From NCBI GenBank assembly GCA_012934845.2, contig WNNJ02003044.1, positions 1 through 64,000 of the forward strand: a DNA stretch of 64,000 nucleotides. Reading direction: 5' to 3'. Position numbers and translations under genes: made by a program. This stretch comes from Pomphorhynchus laevis (taxonomy: Eukaryota; Acanthocephala; Palaeacanthocephala; Echinorhynchida; Pomphorhynchidae). Shown here piece after piece: positions 1 to 11,032 of the stretch (position 1 is its first letter; each line of letters starts with the position of its first letter). The notes under the pieces are model-generated. The model made no database searches, was not told where the DNA came from, and saw only the letters and a program-made list of their open reading frames with translations.

Positions 1-60
1 TATATATATATATATCTGATCATCTATATGATCAGATGCGTTGGAGAAGCGTATAATTGG
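1..60. repeat. TA microsatellite and short palindrome
   Basis: The window opens with a run of ta repeats followed by a 9-bp inverted repeat (tctgatcat / atgatcaga) around a short loop. Nothing else is visible here. Confidence 0.7.
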
Positions 61-120
61 TTTAAGATGTGTTAAAATGCTATCTCTTTTTTATTGTCTT
101 TTACATGCAGTGCATTATTT

Positions 121-248
121 AAATTTGTGTATTGTGTTCTAGATTATATATAGCGTAAAACAGAAAACAGGCAAGACAAATATTTCTTTATTTCAACGTT
201 TCGCCTCTCGGATTCGTCAGGAAAACCTAGAACACAATACACAAATTT
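121..248. repeat. 22-bp perfect inverted repeat flanking a hammerhead-like core
   Basis: Positions 121-142 (start aaatttgtgtattgtg) are the exact reverse complement of 227-248. The spacer of about 84 bp holds the PLE-type hammerhead-like core listed at 191-225. Inverted arms around such a core resemble the terminal regions of Penelope-like elements, which is an inference from the family. Confidence 0.7.
191..225 (-). ncRNA. Hammerhead-like ribozyme core of PLE type (degenerate)
   Basis: On the minus strand CTGACGA (214-220) is followed by a short weak stem II and GAAA (199-202), then CGTT and a 4-bp stem I closure (GAAA at 191-194 with TTTC just before the CTGACGA). Penelope-like elements are known to carry type I hammerheads with a very short stem III, and the GAAACGTT...AATAAA context fits them. 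Stem II has a mismatch at its base, so activity is doubtful. Confidence 0.45.
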
Positions 249-520
249 GAATCACATGCAGAAAAATATTAAAACCCGAAAAACAGAACTACCTTTAATC
301 TGAATCATAAGAAGAAATTTAACATAAGCTCTGTGCATGGCAGTGCGTATTGCGGTTTAACCATGCATCAGGCACTAAATTCATTTTAATAGAAATGCTA
401 TTATCTATATACTTCCTCTTATATATACATATATATAAGAGGAAGAGGTTTGATTCAACCAGGACTGCCTATTACACCTATCTGCTTTTATCTACATATA
501 GAAAATTTTATGCTTCTACA

Positions 521-569
521 CTGCAAGACGGCGTACCGTTTCGGGTTTGAGATGCCTCATCAGTTGCAG
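521..569 (-). ncRNA. Type I hammerhead ribozyme
   Basis: Read on the minus strand, all invariant parts are present in order. The stem I 5' strand CTGCAA (569-564) is followed by CTGATGA (563-557). A stem II segment GGCATCTCAAACCC (556-543) has two clear G-C pairs at its base. Then come GAAA (542-539), stem III CGG-TACG-CCG plus the A-T closing pair (539-528), the cleavage residue C (527), and the stem I 3' strand TTGCAG (526-521), which pairs perfectly with CTGCAA. Self-cleaving type I hammerheads of this sort occur in Penelope-like elements and in retrozymes. No coding PLE body is recognisable next to it, so it may be an orphan terminal repeat or a retrozyme remnant. Stem II is short, so folding and cleavage are predicted, not shown. 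Confidence 0.82.
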
Positions 570-639
570 CAATACAATGTATACACATGAAAAACATACT
601 ATATATAGATTAAAGCAGAAAGAATTCACTATATGCTAA

Positions 640-1560
640 TTGCATGACGCAGCTTGCGCTTTCGAAGTCAATGCAATGCAGTGAATTCATTTCAGTGTAA
701 TAGACATCAGCGGGATCACTAAATGACCAATACAACAAAGAACAAAAGAAACAGCACCGCCTCCTGGGATCCTCAGAGGACCTAATAGGTGTGATGGGAT
801 TTGTACATCCTACACATAGCTCAGGTTCCTGCATCTGGTTAAGATGGCATGACGTAGACATATCGGCAGCCAGTTTTAATAACTGGGATATCGTTAAAAA
901 CGAAACTTGTGTACTTACATGTTTTGCCGGATTTGGTGAATTTCCAATTTTGAAATGATAAATTCTTGAAATAATTCCACTTGCCTTTCGACTGTCAGAC
1001 GAAAGGAGATCGCGTTTGATTCTAGTTATATAGTATCGACACGGAAGACACGTAGCTACGTGGGTAATAGCTGTGATGTCATAGTGGAAGAAACAAGCAA
1101 AAAGGAGATAAAAGGACAGTTCCTTACCATAGACTAGCAATAGTAGCTGGGTTAGACGCAGTGAGTATCCAATTGATAGGTATACCATGCATGTCCTGAA
1201 TGTTACCCATTGGCACCGTTTTCGCTCTCTCTCTTTGAGTACTGAATTGTATACACCTTTGGTGTCGATATAAATTTCAGCGTCTGGGTAAAGCTTGTGG
1301 TCACACCAGGCGGCTAACAATTCAGCCTAAAAAATCGGAAGTTAATATGGTAATTCATATGTGTGAAGCTTCCCTCCCGAGCCAACAATCCCGATTTGTG
1401 TCCGGTTGCATCCACAAAGATCTTTTCGTGGTATACCTTATGTTGCTTGGGCAGTATCAGAGGCTCTTTATCAATGAGCCATTCCAAAAACCAGGATTGC
1501 CAAGGATCATCCTGGTAAAGGAGTTTACCAGGATATAATAAGAACCGGAGTGCGATTGCA
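640..1560 (-). mobile_element. RNase H-like fossil of a virus-like retroelement
   Basis: Two neighbouring minus-strand stretches carry an RNase H-like motif IFVDATGHKSGLL (about 1380-1430) and the motif ELLAAW followed by IYIDTKGVYNSV (about 1230-1315). The short distance between the DAT and ELLAA motifs resembles hepadnavirus-related RNase H, such as insect hepadna-like retroelements, more than Gypsy RNase H. BEL/Pao or DIRS-type origin is not excluded. The element is broken, with several breaks, and only the RNase H region is recognisable. It looks old. Confidence 0.35.
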
Positions 1561-1639
1561 ATCGAACTCCGGTTCGATTGCATGGACAGGACAGTCGATT
1601 CTAAGCCACCATTTCCGGTTATTGTCTCCATATTCGTTT

Positions 1640-4560
1640 AAATCTGCGCCAGCTAATGTTTGAGTCTTTGAAAATGATTTTCTTGGCATAGTCTCCAATT
1701 GTTCTCTTTAAATTATTTCGAACACCGGCTATAAGACGCTAATCTATTCTTTCGAACCAGGTCAGACACGGTAACGCTGAGTGAACATCGTGAATACACT
1801 TCTGCATTTGATATGCGATCGAGCGGTTTGACTCTTGCAATTCTGCGTAGACATCGGCGTTCAAAGACATCCAGCTGCTTACTTGTAGTAAGTTTCTCAT
1901 GTCAGCACTCAGAGCCGTACAGCAGGACTGGTCAAACAACAGACGAATACATTTGGACCTTTGTTTGAATAGATACATTGGTATCGCGCCAGAGAGAGTT
2001 TAGACGTGAGAAGCCGGAACCAGCTTTTATTATCCGGCTTCCTATGTCGCCATCACATCGACAGTCATCGGAAAATATTGAACCAAGATAAGTGAAAGAT
2101 TGTACCTATTCAATAGTTATACCACCGATAATAACTGAGCATAGTAGCGAGTTTATGGCGAGTAGCTTACATTTCGGTATGTTAAGGTACAACCCGTGTT
2201 TTCTTGCTGCCTCGTCTATACGGTTTGCTGTACGTTGCTCATCATCAGATGATTCTGTCAGTACGACCACATCATCCGCATAGGTCAGATCAGAAAGCAG
2301 AACATTGCTCGGATGTAAGCGTATATCCTCATTGTTCTGGTCAAGTGTTTCCCAAAGCAGATGGTCATTGACAATGTTGAATAGTTCTGGTTACAGTACA
2401 CCTCCCTATCCAACACCTGCACTGACAAAAAACGATCTTCCGATACAGTTACCTTCTCGCACGACAGGCATAGTATTTTCATACATTGCACCGATAAGTT
2501 CACATAGACGCGTAGGAATACCTAAGGTATGGAGGAGTTTCCAGATTGCTAGTCGATTAATTTGGTCAAATACCGATTTGAAATCCAATAATAATAACAC
2601 CAACTGATCATGATACTCTTGACGGCCATCCATCAAAACTCGAATGGAAAAAATATATGATCAATACATCCTCGGTTCGGTCTAATCCAGCTTGATTTTT
2701 TCTTGTTTGGATTTGCCGCAACGGTCTGATTCTGTTCAGAATTACGCTTTCCGTGATTTTATATATAATCGGTGAGAGTGATATAGGCCGGTAATTCGAA
2801 CATAATGAAGCGTCCCCCTTTTTTAGTAAGGGAATTATAACCGAAGTATGCCAATCCAATGGAACCCGATCTTGGTTTCATATGTGTAAAACATATTCGT
2901 TGGATATTCAACAACATCAGGACCACCATGCTTGATAAATTCAGGATAAATTTGATCAAGTTTCGCAGAATTTCTGCATTTGAATGTGCTAATTACTTGG
3001 CTGATTTCACTACTTGTTGGGAGATTATCGTCGATTTCCAATACATCTGTGTGCACAGTGCATACTTGATGTCTTTGAAATATAACGTTGTTAAATGAGC
3101 ATGTTCGGGTGTCTGTCTTCCGGTATAGATTTGTGAAATGAACTCTCCAGCGTTTTAATCGTGCAGACATTTCGAGCACGTTACATGACATATCGGTATT
3201 TCACAAGCCTGTAACTCCTCTATGCTGATTAGGGGTGTAGAATCTTCTTATTAGACTGAAAACTTTACGCGCATTACCATTATTAGCTGTCCTTTGGGCT
3301 TGTTTTGCAATTTCTAGCCAATATATCTCTTTATCATGACGGATACTGGCGCGTAATTTGCGAGTAAGAATCGTCGTCTCCTTGATATTTCCTGCAGCCA
3401 TGCTTGACTTTCTCCGTTCGGAAATCATAATATATGCTTTACTTATCCCATCGTTCCTAGGCTTTTTGCGATAAGCAAGATTATCGTGAGCTGAAGAATA
3501 TAGCGCATTCTTGAGTGTTGACCATCGTTCACCGATCTGACGAACATCTTCATTTCTATCCGACAGTGGGATAAATTTAGATTTAAGCTTGTGCGATACA
3601 CTGTAAATGTATTTCCTACGGATACAATCGTTTTATAGTAGTCGCACATCCGGTTGAATTAACTTTGACCTTGGGTTTGATTGTCGATTCAATATCCAGT
3701 ATTACCAGTAAGTGGCCGGTCACCACATCAATTCCCCAATACAAGCGGCAGTTTGTGTTGACTTTTCTACATGTGAACCAGAATAAAGTGGATTTGATTG
3801 CAACCCTGCCGTTAGGATATGTCCACGTTACAAGGTGCCGTTTTCGGTGCTGAAAGCCAGTGTTCATAACTATCAAACGGTGAGTGCTCATCAAATCAAA
3901 GAGTTTGACACCGTTCGCACAGATTTTGCCAATACCGTGCCTCCCAACGAAGTGCGCGATCAATTCACTAGACTAAAGTTGAGCATTGAAGTCGCCGCCG
4001 ACCACAAGAAAATCACGTGAGGAAATTGCCAGCAAAATATCATCAAATTTTTGATATAATTCTTCAATGTTTGCGAGAACCGTAGAATTTTTTGGGCCAT
4101 ATTCATAGATAACAGGTTAGTTTGAATTTTTGCCTCTCAGTAGTACATAAACCATTATATCGTTAATTGAACTCCAATCAATCAGGTAGGGCATAATAGA
4201 TGAGCGTATTAATATGGCTACACCTCGTTGGCCGGAACCATCCGTCGGTCCAGAGAAGAGCATCGTATAGTATCGAGTACTGTCGGGGACACTAACGTTG
4301 ACCGACCCAACATCTGGAATCCGACATTCAGTTGCACAGCATACGTCGATGTCACGAATATCTAGAGTTCTGGTCAATATAATCTTTTGAGCGGGTTGCA
4401 AAAGTGTTCGCACATTTATAGTCGTGATCCTTAATTTTTCTGAGTTTCGGAAGAATGATTTCGGAAGATGGTATGACCTCCCGGTTGGGGACTCATAAAT
4501 CGCATGTCTAGCCGGACTCACCACATGAGTTTGATCGGGAATTGTTAGCTTATTTCGTGT
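1640..4560 (-). mobile_element. Decayed RTE-like LINE (endonuclease plus reverse transcriptase)
   Basis: This is a minus-strand non-LTR element in domain order. The APE endonuclease start (LRITTINVRTL, 4440-4410; GSGQRGVAIL near 4220) leads to the endonuclease C-terminus at 3616-3963. A basic linker follows at 3201-3428, then the region before the reverse transcriptase (RLKRWRVHFTNLY), YRPISLSPIIYKI (about 2790), LLLDFKSVFDQIN (about 2580) and the catalytic LTYADDVVVL (about 2268). The endonuclease style and the FDQIN finger motif fit RTE or a related clade. The reading frame is broken into at least six pieces, so this is a pseudogene. The last 350 bp (1640-1980) have no clear match and are probably the C-terminal region. 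Confidence 0.75.
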
Positions 4561-4980
4561 TTATTTTCATTGATGATTGTTGTAGGCTGGGATACCCCCG
4601 AGTTTGCCACACTTGAGGGGGTAAGTTCTTATTTAATGGCGGGACCATCTTGCCATGTTAATGTGCTTGCCCATACTTGGTTGATCGCATTTTTTAGGAA
4701 TAAAGAGTTCCAAGTCTGAATCCACCACCGTCATAGCACATCCACTGATTGTCCGCGTCTACTTATTCGTCAAAAGGTTGTTTGCTTATGTCGTAGCTAA
4801 CCTTCATATCTGAAGGCTCCTCCCCCATCTGCAACCCGGGAGGCGCTCAGTAGCCCCAGATAGGCCCCGAGAGGCATGTAAGTGCTCATTTAGTCAAATA
4901 AGGTCATATCTTGGACACCGCTTAAAACACGATTTATTTTAACGTGGCAAATGCGTGCCAGCGCACGCGTGCATGACCAC
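4560..4980. other. GC-richer stretch without a recognised gene
   Basis: This is the probable 5' untranslated part of the adjacent minus-strand LINE (it lies upstream of the endonuclease start). I see no ORF or structure that I can name. Confidence 0.4.
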
Positions 4981-5437
4981 AACAACAAATCTAAATCAGG
5001 TTTCGAAGAGGTGAGTACGGAGGCGGCATTTGAATGCAACAAAGGATGGATCGCGGCGGACGTCGAGAGGGAGTTGATTCCAGGCGAGTGAGGCGGCGAT
5101 GAGGAAGGATCGGGGACCGTAGTTGTCAGAGTAATTGAGAACGTGGAGTAAGAGGGTATGACGGGAACGCAGCGATAGCGAGGTGAGACGAGTGTCGTCT
5201 AAGAAAGAAATGTTGATAAATGTGGGAGAGCCAACATCGATGAGACGAAAAGTTACGAAAAGAAGGCGTAGTTGTATGCGGATTTGAATGGTAGGCCAGG
5301 AGAGTTGGGCAAGATATGTGGATGTGTGATCAAAGCGACGAAAATTTAGGAGCACTCGAACGGCGGAGTTAATGATGCGTTGTAGGTGTAGGATAATGGA
5401 TTTCTGAGAATTTGCGAAAAGGCTGAATCAGTAATTA
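4980..5437 (-). mobile_element. L2/CR1-like LINE 3' fragment
   Basis: A minus-strand ORF (4996-5355) ends in SFLIAASLAWNQLPLDVRR and LRTHLFET, the typical C-terminal tail of L2/CR1/Rex1-type LINEs. It is homologous at DNA level to the element at 58010-60050: both share the DNA encoding FANS/QKS and the gcggacgtcgagagggagtt stretch. The copy is 5' truncated near 5437, immediately next to a candidate host exon with a good splice acceptor. Confidence 0.75.
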
Positions 5438-5460
5438 ATAGGCTAAGGCTTTTATTTCAG

Positions 5461-5511
5461 AAAGTAGCGTTGATGATTGCTGCTGCCAAAATCGTGGCTT
5501 GGACAATAACC
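5461..5511 (+). CDS. Candidate host exon (unrecognised)
   Basis: A strong splice acceptor (ggcttttatttcag, ending at 5460) precedes an open stretch reading KVALMIAAAKIVAWTIT. No family is recognised. It may belong with the exon candidate at 5759 and the spliced exons at 10717-11032, all on the same strand, but this is not shown. Confidence 0.3.
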
Positions 5512-5758
5512 GTTACGAAATCTTATTATTTTTTACATTTAGATTTCATTGTTACAATATAAACTCAAAAGTGCTTTGCAATTTTATCACACGGTCTAAA
5601 TATTTTTAATTATAAAAATATTTTTATAAAAATGTGCTATTATTGAAATAAACATTTACTGTTTATTATTTTATTTATGTGAAAATATTTTTATCTGTCA
5701 ACTTTTTGATGTACATTTTACTCAAATGCTACCATTAATATTTAATATTAATATTTAG

Positions 5759-5880
5759 AATTGAGAATGCTTCGAAACCAAAGCTAACACCAAGCGCGCT
5801 TTTTTCCGACGATATTGACGATGTCCAGTCTCGCTGTTGTGCTCTGACTACAGTAAAAGGAATTATTGAAAGATTTGTGT
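5759..5880 (+). CDS. Candidate host exon (unrecognised)
   Basis: After an acceptor-like tttaatattaatatttag there is a coding-like open frame with IENASKPKLTPSALF and DDIDDVQSRCCALTTVKG. Its composition is far less AT-rich than its flanks. The donor is unclear. The sequence has a helical, HEAT-like look but I do not recognise the protein. Confidence 0.35.
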
Positions 5881-5959
5881 TAAGTACAGTATTTAAAATT
5901 CAAATTATCAGAGAAACGATTAATCTGCCACAGATTAAAAACGTAAGGATTAATAATTT

Positions 5960-6345
5960 AATAATTAATTTTTAAATTAATAATATAAAAATATATTACA
6001 ACTTTACAAATAATGTTACCCACAAATGGGTCGTTGCATTAATTACTGTTTTAATATTGAACTTATGCTTTGCGTGCAAAGTCATTCCTACAGCTTTCTG
6101 AATTGAAAAACTAAGTCTGCGAATGTTAGTTGCTAGTTCAACTTTGATACCTGATGCTGTCGATATTGTTGTTGGTATGTATACTTCTGATTTGACAACG
6201 TGTATTCTCTCTCTTATTTTGTGTGCGTCTTGCATGATATACAAATGCAGATTCGGGCTTAAATTGGGAGTAGGAAGGAGCTAATTGGTTGAATACACAA
6301 ACGTAGAACTCTATTGTAACTCTTTTTCCTTTCAACCTTATGTAA
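5960..6345 (-). mobile_element. R2-like LINE, C-terminal fragment
   Basis: The minus frames contain FYVCVFNQLAPSYSQFKPES (endonuclease core strand plus the following conserved region) and then a segment matching the C-terminal region of the intact element at 47022-50042 in order and style. With 7360-7692 it is probably one element, split by the LINE at 6470-7190. The frame is broken. Confidence 0.65.
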
Positions 6346-6469
6346 GTAAGATTTTCTTATTAAAAAAAAACAACAATAAATACATAAATAGGTCAAAACG
6401 AGATTATAGTAAATTCAGTCAGTAGATAAGACAACTTCTTTCTTCTGCTATAGTCCTCAACGCTTTATG

Positions 6470-7190
6470 GCCTCAAATGCAGAGGGATCTGTGCCCCCCC
6501 CAACCAATCCAACACGCCGCCTTCCGACTGAACCACCCGGGACTTTAAGACCCCCCCCGAAGAATCCAATCGGTACGGACTATGCTGGGTAAACTAGAGA
6601 CGAGGCGCATGAGAAACCTTAGTTTTTGCTCTGGGGGATGTCCTCTCGAAAAGAAGACTAATCCCGAGATATCCCAGGTGCCCCAAATGTGCACCTTGGC
6701 TTTCCCTTTCAACGACAGATGCTGAGTCCGTTTCAGGGACCACCTAGCTTTCTTCAGGATACGTTTAAGTCTATCCAGGTCGGCAAACACTGACCAGTTC
6801 ACCGTAACGGTGAACCCCAGTTATTTTATTCGACTGGTGAAGACAAGCAGTGGTTGATTAGTCAAAATGGAAGAGAGGGCAGAGAGTGCTAATCTCTTGA
6901 GCTTTTGCTTTGTTGCAGGGGCGCCATGAAAGACAACCACCTGCGACTTGGCGGAGTTTAAAATAAGATTGGACTTGGGTAACTGGTCTTTTAATCTTAA
7001 AAAGAAACGGTTGATGTCCGAGACTACGTCTTTGCACATGCGTCCAGAAAACAGAGTTGTGGTATCATCAGCATATACCACTATACGTTGTTCGCGTTTA
7101 AATATTTTAAAGAGTTCAATGGAGGCAGCAAGATATAAGATAAGAGAACAATCGGATAAAACGTAGAACGCTCAAAACAAGATATTTGCT
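6470..7190 (-). mobile_element. LINE reverse-transcriptase fragment
   Basis: Two minus ORFs carry VYADDTTTLFSG (catalytic YADD, about 7075) followed by LILNSAKSQVVVFHG and, after a frame break, the thumb-like NWSVFADLDRLKRILKKA. This is a reverse transcriptase palm and thumb. The clade is not resolved. It sits between two parts of an R2-like element on the same strand, which suggests a nested insertion. Confidence 0.6.
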
Positions 7191-7359
7191 CATCATTTTA
7201 ACTATTTTCCGCTTTTCGTGATATTTGAATGGTTAGAAATATTGTAAGATGAATTAAACAGAGCCAAATGACTTAAAATACAGATGTCAATTAAGGACCG
7301 TTTCGTTTTATCCTCGAATAGACCATTATATCCCATATAGAGTATTGCGTTCTAATCGA

Positions 7360-7692
7360 TTAGATTAGAACGAGTAATATTGGAGTAATATTGCGCTCCA
7401 ATATTACTCCACTTTGTAGATTTTGAAGGCATGGTTGTTTAATCGATTCAGAGCAACATATTTTCGTTAGATCCTTCTCTATCCTGATAGATGAGTGACA
7501 AATTTCTGATAGATTAGGAGAACTCCATCCATATTTTGTCGCAAGAGGATCTTGAAACTGTTGCTTGCTTAAATGATAACCAATTATGCTAAGTTTCGAT
7601 GATAGCAATGATGACGCGTCTTTGACTGAGTTGCAACATATGCTGCTCTCACTTTCGCTAATTTGTTCTAATTCGTCGATTTTGTTGTGCAT
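7360..7692 (-). mobile_element. R2-like LINE, pre-CCHC fragment
   Basis: The minus ORF carries ASSLLSSKLSIIGYHLSKQQ and a following FQDPLATKYGW. This corresponds to the ASSWLS...EFRDALAARY segment (residues 763-791) of the element at 47022-50042. The fragment lacks the reverse transcriptase. Confidence 0.6.
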
Positions 7693-7954
7693 AACTCGTC
7701 GATTTTGTACTCAAGGTGCCAAGACATCGCATTCTCTTCATACATTTCTTTTGAATTAATTTAAACAACTCTGAACATCACACAAATGCATAGGACTATA
7801 AGTGTGTCAAATCTCTAATCTATTGTATTCCTTAGAGATTGATTTTCGATCACAAAGCAATTTAGCATTCATTTTGCCGGGTTCAATTTAGCAATAGAAC
7901 CCAGCAAACAATGCCGCTTGCAAAATTAAATATACAAAAGGCAGCCTTTGAATA

Positions 7955-9980
7955 TTATCTTCTGTTGCTGTTAATCCCGTATGGAAGCGTGGTCGGTTCT
8001 CAATGTACGCGTCATCCATTTCGCACTATTGAGGGCTTGATTCGGGTACAATCGAGTAGCTTGTAAATCCCTGTATCGTGTGTCGATTCATCGCCTTTTT
8101 CGTCTTAAATTCGGACCTTTAACATCTACTTGGATGCTGAGAACTGCTTTCACCATTGAGTTTTTAGTTGCACGCATAGTATGGCCAAACCATTGAAGAC
8201 GAGTTTCTCGCATTTTTTTTCGTATTTTTTTCCAGATCACTTTTCGATATATTTTGGATTTAATACTATCCTTCATACGTCGATCGCACAAAACACCAGT
8301 CGTCGCACGCCGGATGGTCCACGCAGCATTGATTCTCGTATTTACTTCAGCTGTAAAATAATCATTGCCCGAGAGTATCGATCTGGGAGGCTTAATATTT
8401 TCAGTCCAAATCAGGTTTGTTCGATCTATACATATTGTGCCAGTTTCAATCTGATCAGTCGTCAGATACTCAGTTTTTCTGGGATTCAAATGCAAGTCAT
8501 GCTGTACTAAACAGTTACTCTATAACTGGACTTGATTCTCGAGATCCGTCTTGTCATTTGATGCCAAAATAATATCATCTGCGGAAAGTATGGTATATAG
8601 TACCTGAAGCTGTATATCACTAGTTATTGAATTTATGGCGAGAGTGAACAGAATTGGAGAAAAGGCGCTCCATCAATGAACTCTGACTTATATTCATAAC
8701 GGCTTAGACACTTCAGCCGAACTTCGTACTTTACTTTTTGAGTCGTGCTAAAGAAGCTGAATACATCTAACTAATCGTTCTGGAACATTATGTAGACGTA
8801 GGGCATACCAAATGAGTTCATTCGGCACACAATCGAAGTCCTTCTTCAAATCAAAAAATTAAACATGAAGGGGTTTAAGCAGGAGCCGCGCAGCGTGAAT
8901 GGTGTCAGTGGTTCCACATTTTTTAACTAAGACGACCTGGCTGATGCTAATATTCGCGAAATAACGTATCCGCCTATCAGAAATGGGCTCGAGGTATGAG
9001 ACAATAATATGATCGGGCTTGTCATGCTATTCCACTAGTCGTTCGGTATATTCTCCTCTTCGACTATTTGAGGAAATTTGTGATCCAGGAAACAGAGTTC
9101 CAACAACTAGCCTTCCATATCTTAACTGAAATATCATATGGACCTTCTGCCTTTGTTGTCTTCACCTGTTTTATTACTTCTTCAACTTCTTCCTTGACAA
9201 TTTGACGTAATAAACCTAGCTGAAGTTTATGGGATTGGTGGTTGCGGGAACTCTTGAGTGAAATTTTTTTGAAATACTCAGGCCATCTTTATAATACTCC
9301 TGGCCGGCTCACGATCATCTTGCCGTACTTATCATTGACACCACAGAACCATTCGATGTACTGAACTTGTTGGCGTTTGACAAGTCGGAAGAGATTCTGT
9401 TCTCCGTGTCTTGTATCCAGCTTTTTGTTTACATCCACATAGTGGATATCTCAAGCAACTGCGACGGCTTTCTTGGCTTTTAGCTTAGCATCGAGTGCTT
9501 CTGCTGATTTTCCATAGTTTTGATGCCAAGGAACTCGTGATTTAATCGTTTCTTCTCACGTACCTTCATTTTTACCTTGTCGGTCCAAAGTCTTACGGCT
9601 GGGCTTGTGAATCATGCTTTTTGATATCTTCCACGTAGCATCTATTTTGTTCAAGTTGGGCAGCTTCAGTTGCTCTATCATCCCAGCTTCCTTATCATGT
9701 AAGCGCCACTACTTAAAGCGAGCTGGACGGTACGTTTTTCATTGTGTTTGGGTGGATTTATCTTAAGGACTGCAACTACACGTCGATGTCGTGTTTTGAT
9801 CGTCTCATACGGTATTACTTAATTGTCAGTCACACTAGAATAAAGTCGATCTGCGATTTATTGTCGTCACATTAATACGCTGAAAGTTATTAGGAAGGCA
9901 TTTCTCAGTAGAACAATGACATATCCTGCCGCGTCGAGTTCTTTGAACGCCCTAGTGTTCATAAAAAATGTCTTTATTCA
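7955..9980 (-). mobile_element. Heavily decayed RTE (BovB-type) LINE
   Basis: Reading the minus strand: weak endonuclease traces (about 9700-9960); finger motif FFDLKKDFDCVPNELIWYAL (about 8850); SADDIILAS (about 8570); LNPRKTEYLTTDQ (about 8490); INAAWTIRRATTGVLCDRRM (about 8310); RLQWFGHTMRA (about 8180); and a C-terminal end near 7970. These are hallmark RTE motifs. Between IKSKIYRKV and the RLQWFGH motif a segment normally present in RTE is missing, which suggests an internal deletion. Many stops and frame breaks are present. Confidence 0.75.
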
Positions 9981-10716
9981 GTTTAGATCGCGACGAAATT
10001 TTAAATACGCCTCCTGATCGGCCTGTTGCAAGGTCTGTCACTAGGAGCTTGTCTGCGTTTAGCCCACCCCACAGTTGGTTTACTGCGGTGAGTTTCCAGG
10101 GGCACCACGAGGAAGAACGGACACACCTACTTATATAAGTAAAATAAACATCTAAGCAAACAAGATAATTAGTTTTTTAACGTTTCAGCAGTTACGCCTT
10201 TCTCAATCAAAAATGAGATACCAAATTTAATCTGATACGGAAAATTTAATGTTTTAAGTGATATCTAGAAATTGTTTCTAGAAAATAGAAAAGTATAAAA
10301 AATACGACTTTTAGTGATCGCACGACTTTCATTAGCAATGCCAACATATTTTTTAAGTTGAGCTAAATTGCAAATCGTTTCCTGTAGATTATGGAAGCTT
10401 CGAAAACTCATTAAGTAATTGCGTTTTGTAAAAACTTTTATTCCCATAATTTTTTTATGAAATTAATTTAAATCATAAATTTACCAGAAAACGTTTGGTT
10501 TTTATTTTGAGTTGAATTAACGAAGAAATATATGAAATATCGCTGTACTTATAATAAATTTTTATTAATATGATAATTAATAAAAAAATTAATTAATTAA
10601 TTAATCATTTTTATTAATTTTTATTAATTTTTATTATATGATATTTTTCATATTAATAAATTAATTATTAAAATTGAATCAATTTTGCAATAAATTAATA
10701 AATCCTATTTTAATAG
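9981..10716. other. AT-rich stretch with a PLE-like terminal motif
   Basis: At 10170-10215 the minus strand reads gagaaaggc...gctGAAACGTTAAAA, the 3' half of a PLE-type hammerhead motif without a recognisable CTGANGA. From 10440 to 10716 it is simple AT-rich DNA (taat repeats). The 60-residue minus ORF at 10265-10447 is not recognised. Confidence 0.5.
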
Positions 10717-11032
10717 TTTCAAGATATTCAAGTATCAGACTGTAGGACAGCGCTAAAATGGATTTTTGATGAAATATCAGCTATAGTGGTGATGTTCGGA
10801 TATATTTGTGGAGATGATTTTCATCATGATGAGGATTATATACCGCGCAGTCGTAATGAAATCGCAGCAGTAAGAAGTTTTATTTTTATCGTAAAAAAAT
10901 ATTTTTACTTTAAATTATCAAGGTTTCTGATTATATATATTCGTTCACTAATATCTGGGGTAAAGATAGAAATCTTCGACGAATAGGAGCAATAGGAGAT
11001 GATGAAGATGACGTTGGCAGTTCAGCTAATAA
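10717..11032 (+). CDS. Two exons of an unrecognised host gene with a 53-bp intron
   Basis: Exon 1 (10717-10869) starts after the acceptor cctattttaatag, is open in phase 0 for 51 codons (RTALKWIFDEIS, FGYICGDDFHHDEDY) and ends at gcagca|gtaagaag, an excellent donor. The intron 10870-10922 ends ttaaattatcaag. Exon 2 (10923 to about 11032) continues in frame with VSDYIYSFTNIWGKDRNLRR and an acidic GDDEDDVGSS, then reaches a second plausible donor (aacg|gtaata). The joined frame is strongly coding-like and contrasts with AT-rich flanks. I do not recognise the product. Upstream exons may lie beyond the LINE-filled 5.9-10 kb region. The next exon was not found. Confidence 0.6.
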
